A stretch of DNA of 29,758 bases from DASRHG01 sp035650655 (lineage in GTDB: Bacteria; Desulfobacterota; Binatia; DP-6). A program made the translations under genes and the position numbers. Below, one piece after another: positions 7,976-14,576 of this stretch. The stretch is from contig DASRHG010000106.1 of NCBI GenBank assembly GCA_035650655.1, forward strand, positions 1-29,758, written 5' to 3'. Each line of letters begins with the position of its first letter. Position 1 is the first letter of the stretch. The notes beneath the pieces are model-generated. The model was not told the origin of the DNA. It made no database searches and saw only the letters and a list, made by a program, of their open reading frames with translations.

Positions 7976-8992
7976 TCAGAGCCCCTCGCGCTTCAGCGTG
8001 CGGGTCATGAGCCGCTCGACGACGCCCTCGAGCGGCCGGTCCTCGTGCAGGACGGCGTAGACCTCGTCGATGAGCGGCGTGTCGACGCCGAGCCGGCGGG
8101 CGAGGGCGTGCGCCGCGCGCGCGGTCGTCACGCCCTCGGCGACCTGCGGCATGCCGTGGAGCACGTCGGCGAGGCGCCGGCCGCGGCCGAGCGCCAGGCC
8201 GACGGTCCGATTGCGGCTCGAGTCCCCGGTGCACGTGAGGACGAGGTCGCCCATGCCGGCGAGGCCCATGAGCGTCGTCGGATCGGCGCCGAGCCGGACG
8301 GCGATGCGCGTGATCTCGGCGAGCCCGCGCGTGATGAGCGCCGCGCGGGCGTTCAGCCCGAGGCCGAGCCCGTCCGAGATGCCCGTCGCGACCGCGATCA
8401 CGTTCTTGAGCGCACCGCCGACCTCGACGCCGACGACGTCCGTCGAGCGGTAGACGCGGAACGCCGGCTGCGCGACGAGGTGCTGCACGCGCTCCGCGAG
8501 CGCCTCGTCACGCGCCGCGACGACGACGGCCGTCGGATGTCTCTCCGCGACCTCGCGCGCGAACGACGGCCCGGAGAGGAAGGTCACGCGCGCGCGGAGG
8601 CGTTCGGGCAGGACCTCCGCGAAGACGTCGCTCATGAGACCGTTCGTCTCGAGCTCGATTCCCTTCGCCGCGCTCACGACGATCGCGTCGCCGGCGGCAT
8701 GCGGCGCCCAGAGCGCCACCACCCGCCGCGTGTGCTGCGCCGGCACTACGGAGACGACGAGCGTCCGGCCGCGGACGGCTTCGTCGAGGCGGCCGGTCGC
8801 GCGCACGTTCGGTGGGAGGCGGATGCCGGGGAGGAACGTGCGGTTCTCCCGGCGCTCGTTCACGTCGGCGACGACCTCGGGCTCGCGCGCCCAGAGGAGC
8901 ACGTCGTGCCCGTTCGCGGCGAGGACGGTGGCGAGCGCCGTTCCCCAGGCGCCCGCGCCGACGACGGTCGCGCGGATCGGCTCGGAGGTCAT
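7976..8992 (-). CDS. gpsA: glycerol-3-phosphate dehydrogenase [NAD(P)+]
   Basis: A 338-residue cytoplasmic enzyme that reduces dihydroxyacetone phosphate to sn-glycerol-3-phosphate for phospholipid synthesis. The N-terminal Rossmann motif VVGAGAWGTALATVLA is at residues 10-25. The family signatures SAAKGIE, FLSGPSFAREVA and GGALKNVIAVATGISDGLGLG (catalytic Lys in ALKN), and GLAGMGDLVLTCTGDSSRN are all present and correctly ordered. Length is normal. I see no sigma-54-type element ahead of it, unlike the stress genes that follow, which fits a housekeeping gene. It is divergent from the universal stress protein gene (96 bp gap). Confidence 0.97.
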   Translation of the reverse strand: MTSEPIRATVVGAGAWGTALATVLAANGHDVLLWAREPEVVADVNERRENRTFLPGIRLPPNVRATGRLDEAVRGRTLVVSVVPAQHTRRVVALWAPHAAGDAIVVSAAKGIELETNGLMSDVFAEVLPERLRARVTFLSGPSFAREVAERHPTAVVVAARDEALAERVQHLVAQPAFRVYRSTDVVGVEVGGALKNVIAVATGISDGLGLGLNARAALITRGLAEITRIAVRLGADPTTLMGLAGMGDLVLTCTGDSSRNRTVGLALGRGRRLADVLHGMPQVAEGVTTARAAHALARRLGVDTPLIDEVYAVLHEDRPLEGVVERLMTRTLKREGL

Positions 8993-9046
8993 GGCCGGAG
9001 CCTACCATGCGTTGCGCGCAGAATCCGCACGCGGGCGGCGCGCGCG

Positions 9047-9062
9047 TGGCACGGGTCGTGCA
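9047..9062 (+). promoter_or_regulatory. sigma-54-like -24/-12 promoter for universal stress protein
   Basis: TGGCACG-GGTC-GTGCA matches TGGCACG-N4-TTGCW at all but one position, with exact GG-N10-GC spacing. The predicted start is near 9073, leaving a 16-nt leader that includes GAGGAGG. Confidence 0.65.
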
Positions 9063-9088
9063 TCGTTCGACCGCGAGGAGGATCGTCA

Positions 9089-9613
9089 ATGCGCCCCAGC
9101 GACGATCGCGACGCCGGAGGGCCGTCGGAGCGGCAGCTCGAGGTCTGGGAGGCGTTCGCGCGCGACGTCATCCGAGAGCAGCGCCGGGACGTCGCCGACC
9201 GGATCGCCCGCATCGTCGTGCCGACCGACTTCTCGGTGTGCTCGATGCGCGCGCTCCAGCGCGCCGAAGCGCTCGCGCAGCGCCTCGGCGCCGAGGTGGT
9301 CCTCGTCCACGTCGATCCGAGCGTCGTCCTCGGCTCCGAGGTGGCGCCGGCGCGACAGGACGCCGTCCGGCGGGAGCTCGACGGGATCGCGGCGGTGCTC
9401 GGCACGCGAGGCGTGCGGGCGCGCGGTGTGGTGCGCGCCGGGGCCCCGGCGGAGGAGATCCTCGCGGTCGCGATGGCGGAGGGCGCCGACCTGATCGTCA
9501 TGGGGACGCACGGTCGCACGGGGCTCGCGCACGCCCTCCTCGGCAGCGTCGCCGAGGACGTCGTGCGGCGCGCCCTCTGCCCGGTGCTCACCGTCCGCGA
9601 CGGGACGACGTAG
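9089..9613 (+). CDS. universal stress protein (UspA family)
   Basis: A 174-residue cytoplasmic protein with one Usp domain from about residue 37. It opens with IVVPTDFSVCSMRAL, continues VVLVHVDP, and ends with the nucleotide-binding loop VMGTHGRTGLAHALLGSVAEDVV, which keeps the G-x2-G-x9-G-S/T pattern of ATP-binding Usp proteins, then CPVLTVR. The first 36 residues are an extra helical extension. GAGGAGG lies 7 nt before the ATG at 9089; the frame is open far upstream but that part is antisense to gpsA. The Usp family is linked to stress survival; the exact role of this copy is unknown. It heads the stress block on the plus strand. Confidence 0.95.
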   Translation: MRPSDDRDAGGPSERQLEVWEAFARDVIREQRRDVADRIARIVVPTDFSVCSMRALQRAEALAQRLGAEVVLVHVDPSVVLGSEVAPARQDAVRRELDGIAAVLGTRGVRARGVVRAGAPAEEILAVAMAEGADLIVMGTHGRTGLAHALLGSVAEDVVRRALCPVLTVRDGTT

Positions 9614-9616
9614 CGG

Positions 9617-10168
9617 TCAGATCCACGCCTCCTTCAGACCGATCGCCCACCCGATCGTCGTGACGGCGATCGTGCCGGCGAGCACGATCGGGAGCGCGAG
9701 CAGCGTCGGGACGAGCGGGGGAACGCAGACCGGGGCGAGGAAGAGCCACGCGCCCGCGAAGAAGTCGAGCTGATCGAAGACCGGCCAGCTCGCCCCGGGG
9801 GCGATCCCGAGGCGCCGTTTGAAGAACGACTTGACGGCGTCGCCCACCCCCGCGCCGAGCCCCATGAGGAGCCCGGGGACGATGGGAAAGCGCGCGTAGT
9901 CGACGAGCGAGAGCCCGTCGGTCAGGCCGGACGCGGCGAGGAGCCGCTGGAGCTCGTAGACGAGCGTCCCGCCGGCCATCCCGGCGAGAAGGCCGCGCCA
10001 GGTCTTGTGGTCGCCGAGGAGCCGCTCGCCGCGGAACGTGCGCCCGCCGTCGATCGGGACGGCGAGCCGCTCGACGTGGCCGCGCACGAGGACGGGGCTC
10101 ATGTTCGCGAGGTAGGCGGGCACGAAGAGCCACAGCACGCGGAGCACGGCGGCGCCGTCGACGGGCAC
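9617..10168 (-). CDS. CarS-like CDP-archaeol synthase family membrane protein (DUF46)
   Basis: A 183-residue integral membrane protein of the CarS/DUF46 family. The archaeal member is a CTP-dependent cytidylyltransferase making CDP-archaeol; bacterial members are largely uncharacterised. About four hydrophobic segments are visible. Conserved blocks are LWLFVPAYLANMSPVL, the polar loop RTFRGERLLGDHKTWRG, GLGAGVGDAVKSFFKRRLGI and PVFDQLDFFAGAW, all as in CarS. The start is uncertain because no ATG or Shine-Dalgarno fits. I chose the GTG at 10168 because it gives a normal N-terminus and lies 2 nt after the start predicted for the promoter at 10181-10196; GTG at 10204 is the alternative. Whether it uses an ether or an ordinary lipid substrate is unknown. 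Confidence 0.85.
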   Translation of the reverse strand: MPVDGAAVLRVLWLFVPAYLANMSPVLVRGHVERLAVPIDGGRTFRGERLLGDHKTWRGLLAGMAGGTLVYELQRLLAASGLTDGLSLVDYARFPIVPGLLMGLGAGVGDAVKSFFKRRLGIAPGASWPVFDQLDFFAGAWLFLAPVCVPPLVPTLLALPIVLAGTIAVTTIGWAIGLKEAWI

Positions 10169-10180
10169 GCTGGCTTCGAC

Positions 10181-10196
10181 AGCAACCGCCGTGCCC
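10181..10196 (-). promoter_or_regulatory. sigma-54-like -24/-12 promoter for CarS-like gene
   Basis: On the minus strand, GGGCACG-GCGG-TTGCT: ten of eleven informative positions match TGGCACG-N4-TTGCW, with GG-N10-GC spacing. The predicted start is near 10170, 2 nt before the GTG chosen for the gene. Confidence 0.6.
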
Positions 10197-10481
10197 GCCG
10201 CCACCCGTGCGACCGTTGCGGCGCGCGGTCGCACGGATGAGAACGCCGCCTCTCCACCTTCCCAGCGGCACGGGCTCGCGATGGGATCGTCCGTCGCGGT
10301 CGGGAGCGCGGCCGACGTGATCGCGGCCGAGGCGACGGCTTCGCCCGAGACGCTCGTCGTGCTCGGCACGCATGGGCGGACGGGCTGGCGCGCCGCGCTC
10401 CTCGGGAGCGTCACGCGGCGCGTCCTCGTGCTCGCGGGGGGCCCGCTCCTCGTCGTGCCGCCGCGCGAGCGGGCGGCCTGA
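10191..10481 (+). pseudogene. universal stress protein remnant (C-terminal half only)
   Basis: The last 60 residues of this frame are the C-terminal part of a Usp domain: SSVAVGSAADVIAAEAT, then LVVLGTHGRTGWRAALLGSVTRRVL and PLLVVPP, with the G-x2-G-x9-G-S loop intact. The N-terminal half (the first strand with its Asp, and the second strand) is absent. The residues before it are low-complexity, and the DNA upstream belongs to the start of the CarS-like gene on the other strand. No Shine-Dalgarno precedes the GTG at 10191 or the ATG at 10281. It most likely remains from a second usp copy cut by recombination; a functional half-domain peptide is less likely. Confidence 0.65.
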
Positions 10482-10504
10482 CGGGCGCGCGTCGGCGCGC
10501 CAGA

Positions 10505-10520
10505 TGGCATGCGGTTTGCT
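10505..10520 (+). promoter_or_regulatory. sigma-54-like -24/-12 promoter for DUF2267 gene
   Basis: TGGCATG-CGGT-TTGCT: one mismatch to TGGCACG-N4-TTGCW, with GG-N10-GC spacing. It sits in a short AT-richer patch, in the right direction. The predicted start near 10531 gives a 150-nt leader. Confidence 0.65.
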
Positions 10521-10530
10521 ATCATCTAGC

Positions 10531-10680
10531 TGTTAACTGTTGCGACCAGGACCCGGTGGGGGTGCGTGGCGTAGGCCCGCTATTCCCAGACGCGGGAAGC
10601 GCCGCCACCGAGGGTGCGGGCCGCACGCGGGCCCTCGGCTGGCGATGCGCTTGCACTGCGAGGGGTCGGGAGGGCGAGAG
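10531..10680 (+). promoter_or_regulatory. long structured leader of the DUF2267 gene
   Basis: From the predicted start to the ATG, about 150 nt contain no convincing peptide. At 10608-10638 CCGAGGG pairs perfectly with CCCTCGG, and inside it GTGCGG-G-CCGCAC (10614-10626) is a second perfect stem, so two alternative hairpins are possible. The GGGAGG ribosome-binding site lies downstream. The high G+C makes chance stems likely, so a regulatory role is only suggested. Confidence 0.3.
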
Positions 10681-11100
10681 ATGGACCGCGAAAGCTTCAT
10701 CCGCGACGTCGCCGCGAAGCTCGCCTGCGACGACACGCGGGCCGAGGCCGTCACGTTCGCCGTGTTCCACGAGCTCCGCAACCGGCTGCCGTCGAAGGAG
10801 GCGTCGGACGTCGCGGCGCAGCTCCCGGCGGCGCTGAAGCGCCTGTGGTGGGAGTCGGACCGCGCCGAGAGCGGGGCCGAGAGGATCCACGGCGAGGAGT
10901 TCGTCGGGCGGGTTCGGCGGTTCGCCTCGCTGCCGGACGACGCGGAGGCCGAGCGCGGCGTGCGCGCCGTGTTCGGCACGCTCCAGCGGCTCCTCGGCAG
11001 CGCCACCGGGACGGAGGGCGAGGCGTGGGACGTCTTCAGCGTGCTCCCGAAGGACCTGAAGATGCTCTGGCTGGCCGCGGCCGAGCACCGGGCGCCCTGA
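10681..11100 (+). CDS. DUF2267 family protein
   Basis: A 139-residue, soluble, mainly helical protein of the DUF2267 family. Visible family traits are the N-terminal MDRESFIRDVAAKL, a first helical repeat ending VFHELRNRLPSKEASDVAAQLPAALKRLWW, and a second, more diverged one ending VFGTLQRLLGS...VFSVLPKDLKMLW. The two 'LP-x6-LP-x2-LK-x-LW' halves look like an internal duplication. DUF2267 proteins are often found beside universal stress and CBS-domain genes, as here; their biochemical role is not known. GGGAGG about 7 nt before the ATG supports this start. Confidence 0.9.
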   Translation: MDRESFIRDVAAKLACDDTRAEAVTFAVFHELRNRLPSKEASDVAAQLPAALKRLWWESDRAESGAERIHGEEFVGRVRRFASLPDDAEAERGVRAVFGTLQRLLGSATGTEGEAWDVFSVLPKDLKMLWLAAAEHRAP

Positions 11101-11107
11101 GGCGCCG

Positions 11108-11620
11108 TCAGCGCTCCCAGGTCGCGAGCAGCGTTCCGTCGTCGGACCAGGCGTAGGTCGCGCGACCGCGGAACGCCTTCCGGAGCTCGTGCGCGATGCG
11201 GTGCGCGAGCTTCTGCGACGTCGTGACGATCTCGAGGACGTCGCCCCGGCGCTCGATCGCGCTCAGACGCCGCTCGGGCTGCGTCGAGGCGCTCCGCGCG
11301 GCGACGTTCGCGATCCGCCGGCGGATCGCATCCTCGTGGAGGCGCGCATAGGGCCCGCGGACGAGGACGCGCCCGAAGCCGACGGACGCCCCGGCCTGCT
11401 CGCAGGCCGGGCAGGTGGTCCAGTGCGCGCGCGCGAGGAGCGGTCCGCTCGCCTGCCGACCCGTGTGCCAGACGCGGCGGGCGAAGACGGCTCCACAGCG
11501 CGCGCACACCGACGGCTCGCGGAGACGCCCGCGGGTCGCTTCGCCGGCGTGCGTCTTCTTGGGTCGCGCGGCGCGCCGGTTCAAGCTGCGAATCAACCCC
11601 TTGCCGCTCCCGGTCGGCAT
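11108..11620 (-). CDS. BCAM0308 family zinc-ribbon protein
   Basis: A 170-residue cytoplasmic protein of the BCAM0308 family (distantly like the N-terminal part of NMD3). The basic N-terminus leads to a zinc site made of SVCARCGAVF near residue 38 and TTCPACEQAG near 72. An alpha/beta part follows: VLVRGPYARLHEDAIRRRI, then GDVLEIVTTSQKLAHRIAHEL and the C-terminal AFRGRATYAWSDDGTLLATWER, all characteristic of the family. GGAGG four nt before the ATG fixes the start. The family name comes from a B. cenocepacia gene in the low-oxygen-activated locus, which matches this neighbourhood. Function is unknown; an RNA or ribosome link is inferred from the NMD3 similarity only. It converges on the DUF2267 gene. 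Confidence 0.85.
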   Translation of the reverse strand: MPTGSGKGLIRSLNRRAARPKKTHAGEATRGRLREPSVCARCGAVFARRVWHTGRQASGPLLARAHWTTCPACEQAGASVGFGRVLVRGPYARLHEDAIRRRIANVAARSASTQPERRLSAIERRGDVLEIVTTSQKLAHRIAHELRKAFRGRATYAWSDDGTLLATWER

Positions 11621-11644
11621 GACCCCTCCTCGTCGTTCCGCGGC

Positions 11645-11660
11645 AGCAAGGGGCGAGCCA
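11645..11660 (-). promoter_or_regulatory. sigma-54-like -24/-12 promoter for BCAM0308-family gene
   Basis: On the minus strand, TGGCTCG-CCCC-TTGCT: one mismatch to TGGCACG-N4-TTGCW and exact GG-N10-GC spacing. The predicted start near 11634 leaves a 14-nt leader carrying the Shine-Dalgarno. Confidence 0.65.
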
Positions 11661-11663
11661 GCC

Positions 11664-11689
11664 GTCGGGCGGCGGCGACGCCGCCCGAC
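11664..11689. repeat. perfect 10-bp inverted repeat
   Basis: GTCGGGCGGC (11664-11673) and GCCGCCCGAC (11680-11689) are perfect reverse complements around a 6-nt loop. The repeat sits just upstream of the -24 box of the BCAM0308-family promoter, between two divergent promoters. It could be an activator site or simply a GC-rich hairpin. Confidence 0.5.
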
Positions 11690-11700
11690 GTCGGACCCGC

Positions 11701-11747
11701 TTCTCACCCACACGAATGGGCCGAGCCGCGCGTGACGCGGGTGAGAA
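11701..11747. promoter_or_regulatory. inverted repeat TTCTCACCC-N29-GGGTGAGAA, possible activator site
   Basis: Two perfect 9-bp arms (11701-11709 and 11739-11747) lie almost midway between two divergent sigma-54-like promoters. The centre is about 79-90 bp upstream of both predicted starts, within the distance at which bacterial enhancer-binding proteins usually bind. The sequence is less GC-rich than its surroundings, so chance is less likely than for the neighbouring GC-only repeat. Confidence 0.4.
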
Positions 11748-11776
11748 TCGCGCGCGCAGCGGCGCACCCGCGCTCC

Positions 11777-11792
11777 CGGCATGGCGGTTGCT
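11777..11792 (+). promoter_or_regulatory. sigma-54-like -24/-12 promoter for nucleotidyltransferase/HAD-ATPase operon
   Basis: CGGCATG-GCGG-TTGCT: two mismatches to TGGCACG-N4-TTGCW, a perfect -12 half and GG-N10-GC spacing. The predicted start near 11803 is 6 nt before the ATG. Confidence 0.5.
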
Positions 11793-11808
11793 CGCGGCGA
11801 TCCTTTGC

Positions 11809-12714
11809 ATGGCCCGTCCCGGCGTGTGGGCACTCGTCCTCGCCGGCGGGGACGGCGTGCGTCTCCAGGGCCTCACCCGGGCGCTCACCGGCGCCCCGAT
11901 CCCGAAGCAGTACTGCCGGATCGTCGGCGACCGGTCGATGCTCGAGGCGACGCTCGCGCGCACGGCACCGCTCGTGCCGCCGGCACGCACCCTGGCGGTC
12001 GTGAATCGCGACCACCTGCCGCTCGCGCGCGAGCAGCTGCGCGTCCTGCCCGCGCGCAACGTGCTCGTGCAGCCGTCGAACCGGGACACGGGACCGGGAA
12101 TCCTCTTCGGCCTGTTCCGCCTCGCGCGGCGCTCCCCCGCCGCGACGGTCGTCGTCCTGCCGACAGACCACTTCGTCCGCGACGAGGGCCGCTTCCTCGC
12201 GCACCTCGCGCGCGCGATCGACGTCGTCCGGCGCCTGCCGAAGCGGATCGTCCTCCTCGGCATCGTCGCGCAGCGCGCGGAGACCGGCCTCGGCTGGGTC
12301 CAGCCGGGCCGCGCGCTCTCGGACGACGCGACGATGCCAGCGTTGCGCGTGCGCGCGTTCGTCGAAAAGCCCGACGCGGCCACGGCGGAGGCGATGATGC
12401 GGGCCGGTGGCCTCTGGAACTCGTTCGTCATGTGCTTTCGCCTGGACGCGATGTTCGCGCTGCTCGCACGCCACCGTCCGCACGACGTCGCCGCGCTTCG
12501 CCGCGGCGGCGTCCGCAGCCATTCCGCGCTCCCGCCGTGGAACTTCTCGCGCGACTTCCTCGCGCGCGTCCCACGCCGCCTCCTCGTCGTCCCCGTCGGC
12601 GACGTCGGCTGGAGCGACTGGGGGACGCCCGAGGCGATCGAGCGGAGCCTCGTCGCGCTCAACGTGGTGCCGCCGTGGCGCCGCCGCCGGACGCGGAACG
12701 AGGTGGCCGCGTAG
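11809..12714 (+). CDS. mannose-1-phosphate guanylyltransferase-like sugar nucleotidyltransferase
   Basis: A 301-residue cytoplasmic enzyme that, by family, makes a sugar nucleotide such as GDP-mannose from sugar-1-phosphate and NTP. It shows the signature loop LAGGDGVRLQGLT (residues 10-22; the usual form is GGxGxRLxPLT, so the Pro is replaced), PIPKQYCRI, LPTDHFV, a sugar-binding FVEKPD and WNSFV, and a closing WSDWGTPE. The isomerase (cupin) half of bifunctional ManC/AlgA enzymes is absent. It starts with the ATG at 11809 with no Shine-Dalgarno, close behind a predicted transcription start. The HAD-ATPase gene follows 29 nt downstream, in the same operon. The sugar and base cannot be fixed from the sequence. 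Confidence 0.85.
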   Translation: MARPGVWALVLAGGDGVRLQGLTRALTGAPIPKQYCRIVGDRSMLEATLARTAPLVPPARTLAVVNRDHLPLAREQLRVLPARNVLVQPSNRDTGPGILFGLFRLARRSPAATVVVLPTDHFVRDEGRFLAHLARAIDVVRRLPKRIVLLGIVAQRAETGLGWVQPGRALSDDATMPALRVRAFVEKPDAATAEAMMRAGGLWNSFVMCFRLDAMFALLARHRPHDVAALRRGGVRSHSALPPWNFSRDFLARVPRRLLVVPVGDVGWSDWGTPEAIERSLVALNVVPPWRRRRTRNEVAA

Positions 12715-12743
12715 CGGACGGCGCGCCGCGCGGGGGAGCGCTC

Positions 12744-14459
12744 GTGTACTGCCGCGTGATCGCGTGCGACTTCGACGGCACGGGCGCCGCGAACGGACGG
12801 CTTGCGCCCGAGACGGCGAGCGTCCTCGCGTCCGCGCGCGCGCTCGGCTTCGTCACGCTCCTCGTCACCGGCCGCGTGCTCGAGGATCTCCAGGCGGCTC
12901 AGGTGCCGTTCGCGAGCTTCGACGCGGTCGTCGCCGAGAACGGTGCGCTCGTCTGGCTCCCGGCGACGAACCGGACGATCCAGCTCGCTCCGCCGCCGCC
13001 CGACGCGTTCCTCGCGGAGCTCCGGGCGCGCGGCATTCCGTACCACGCGGGCGCCGTCGTCGTTGGCACGTGGGACCGGCACGGATCGGATATCCTCCAT
13101 CTCATCCGGCGCTTCGGGATGGCGAGCCAGCTCGTCTACAACCGCGAAAGCCTCATGGTGCTCCCGAGCGGCGTCGACAAGGCGGTCGGCGTGCAGCGGG
13201 CCCTCGACGAGCTGCACCGCTCGCCCCGCAGCATGGTCGCGTTCGGGGACGCCGAGAACGACCGCCCACTCCTCGAGCTGGCGGAGGTCGGGATCGCGGC
13301 GCGGGGGTCGGTCCCGGCGATCGCGACGGCGGCGGACGACCGGCTGGCACTCCCGGGCGCGGCGGGGGTGGCGCACTATGTCCAGCGGCTGCTCGACCGG
13401 GGCGGGTCGCTCGAGACGCCGGCCCGCCGGCGGATCGTCGTCGGCGAGGGCGAGGACGGGAAGCCGGTCGCCCTGCCGACGTCGGGGGTGAACGTGACGA
13501 TCAGCGGCGATCCGCGGTCGGGGAAGTCGTGGATGGCGGGCCTCCTCGTCGAGGCGCTCGTCGAGCAGGGCTACGTGCTCTGCGTCTTCGACCCCGAGGG
13601 CGACTACACCGTCCTCGGCGGGCGCCCGCGCGTCCTCGTCCTCGGGGCGGACGTCCCCCTCCCCGCGCCCGCGGCGCTCCCGAACGTGCTGCGCGACGAG
13701 CCTTCGAGCCTCGTCGTGAACCTCGCGCCGCTGGCGCACGCGGACAAGGTCCGCTACGTCGAGACCGCGGTCGCGTGTCTCGACGCGGCCCGTGCGGTCT
13801 CCGGCATCCCGCACTGGGTCGTGCTCGACGAGGCGCACTACTTCCTGCACGCCCGCACCGCGCTCGCCCGCCGCTTCGAAGGGCGCACCGGAAGCTACGC
13901 CTTCGTGACGTACCGACCGAGCCTGCTCGCACCGGCCGTGCTCGCGGACGTGAACGCGCATCTCGTGATGCGGACGACGCTCGAGGAGGAGCGCTATTTC
14001 CTGACCGGTCTCCTGCAGGCGCACGGTCCGCGCGACCTCGTCGCGTCCGACGCGCTCGCTCGCGTCCAAGAGGGGCGGCCCGCGCTCCTCCTCGACGTCG
14101 CCGGGGCGCCCTCGTGGCGGCTCTTCACGCCCGCGCCCCGCACGACGGCGCAGGCGCACCACGGGCGGAAGTACGCAGACACCCTCCTGCCCGGCGACCG
14201 CGCGTTCCGCTTCCGGGAGGACGGCGCCGGGACCGTCGCCCGCAGCGTGGTCGAGTTCGCCGCCGCGGTCGAGCGGGTCCCGATGGCGTCCCTCCGCCAC
14301 CACCTGCTCGGCGGCGACTTCTCCCGCTGGGCGGCCGACGTCCTCGGCGACGTGCGGCTCGCCGCCGCCTTCCGCAAGCTCGAGGAGACGACGCGCGTCG
14401 GGGCGGCGCCGAGCCGCGCGGAGCTGCTCGCGCACGTGCGGGACCTCTACGCGATCTGA
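12744..14459 (+). CDS. HAD-IIB phosphatase fused to HerA/DUF87-type ATPase
   Basis: A 571-residue two-domain protein. Residues 1-210 are a Cof-type HAD phosphatase: motif I DFDGTG (9-14, nucleophile Asp9), VTGR near 42, the Lys in GVDKAVG near 149 and GDAENDRPLL near 172. From about residue 225 a P-loop ATPase follows. Walker A is GDPRSGKS (255-262), the aspartate-rich VFDPEGDY comes next, and Walker B is HWVVLDEAH (about 357-365). This resembles the DUF87/HerA-FtsK group, whose known members are DNA- or peptide-moving motors. Both active sites look intact. The start is GTG with GGGGAG five nt upstream. It shares an operon with the nucleotidyltransferase, so the HAD part may act on a sugar phosphate. 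How the two halves cooperate is unknown. Confidence 0.85.
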   Translation: MYCRVIACDFDGTGAANGRLAPETASVLASARALGFVTLLVTGRVLEDLQAAQVPFASFDAVVAENGALVWLPATNRTIQLAPPPPDAFLAELRARGIPYHAGAVVVGTWDRHGSDILHLIRRFGMASQLVYNRESLMVLPSGVDKAVGVQRALDELHRSPRSMVAFGDAENDRPLLELAEVGIAARGSVPAIATAADDRLALPGAAGVAHYVQRLLDRGGSLETPARRRIVVGEGEDGKPVALPTSGVNVTISGDPRSGKSWMAGLLVEALVEQGYVLCVFDPEGDYTVLGGRPRVLVLGADVPLPAPAALPNVLRDEPSSLVVNLAPLAHADKVRYVETAVACLDAARAVSGIPHWVVLDEAHYFLHARTALARRFEGRTGSYAFVTYRPSLLAPAVLADVNAHLVMRTTLEEERYFLTGLLQAHGPRDLVASDALARVQEGRPALLLDVAGAPSWRLFTPAPRTTAQAHHGRKYADTLLPGDRAFRFREDGAGTVARSVVEFAAAVERVPMASLRHHLLGGDFSRWAADVLGDVRLAAAFRKLEETTRVGAAPSRAELLAHVRDLYAI

Positions 14460-14548
14460 CCGTTCGCAGCCGGGCGCCGCGGCGCGGCCGGGGTTGTCAC
14501 GTTCGGGAACGGCGTGGCCGGAGGCCGCGCCGTCCGGCCGGCGGGCGC

Positions 14549-14564
14549 CGGCATGGCGCCTGCA
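14549..14564 (+). promoter_or_regulatory. weak sigma-54-like element before HPF/CSD gene
   Basis: CGGCATG-GCGC-CTGCA has GG-N10-GC spacing but three mismatches to TGGCACG-N4-TTGCW. The predicted start near 14575 would remove the Shine-Dalgarno that is present, so this one may be chance. Confidence 0.25.
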
Positions 14565-14576
14565 CGAGGAGCCGCC

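Noticed and set aside
10533..14435. 1300-codon minus-strand frame opposite DUF2267, nucleotidyltransferase and HAD-ATPase genes
   Set aside because: Antisense shadow; no motifs, and the plus-strand genes have intact catalytic residues.
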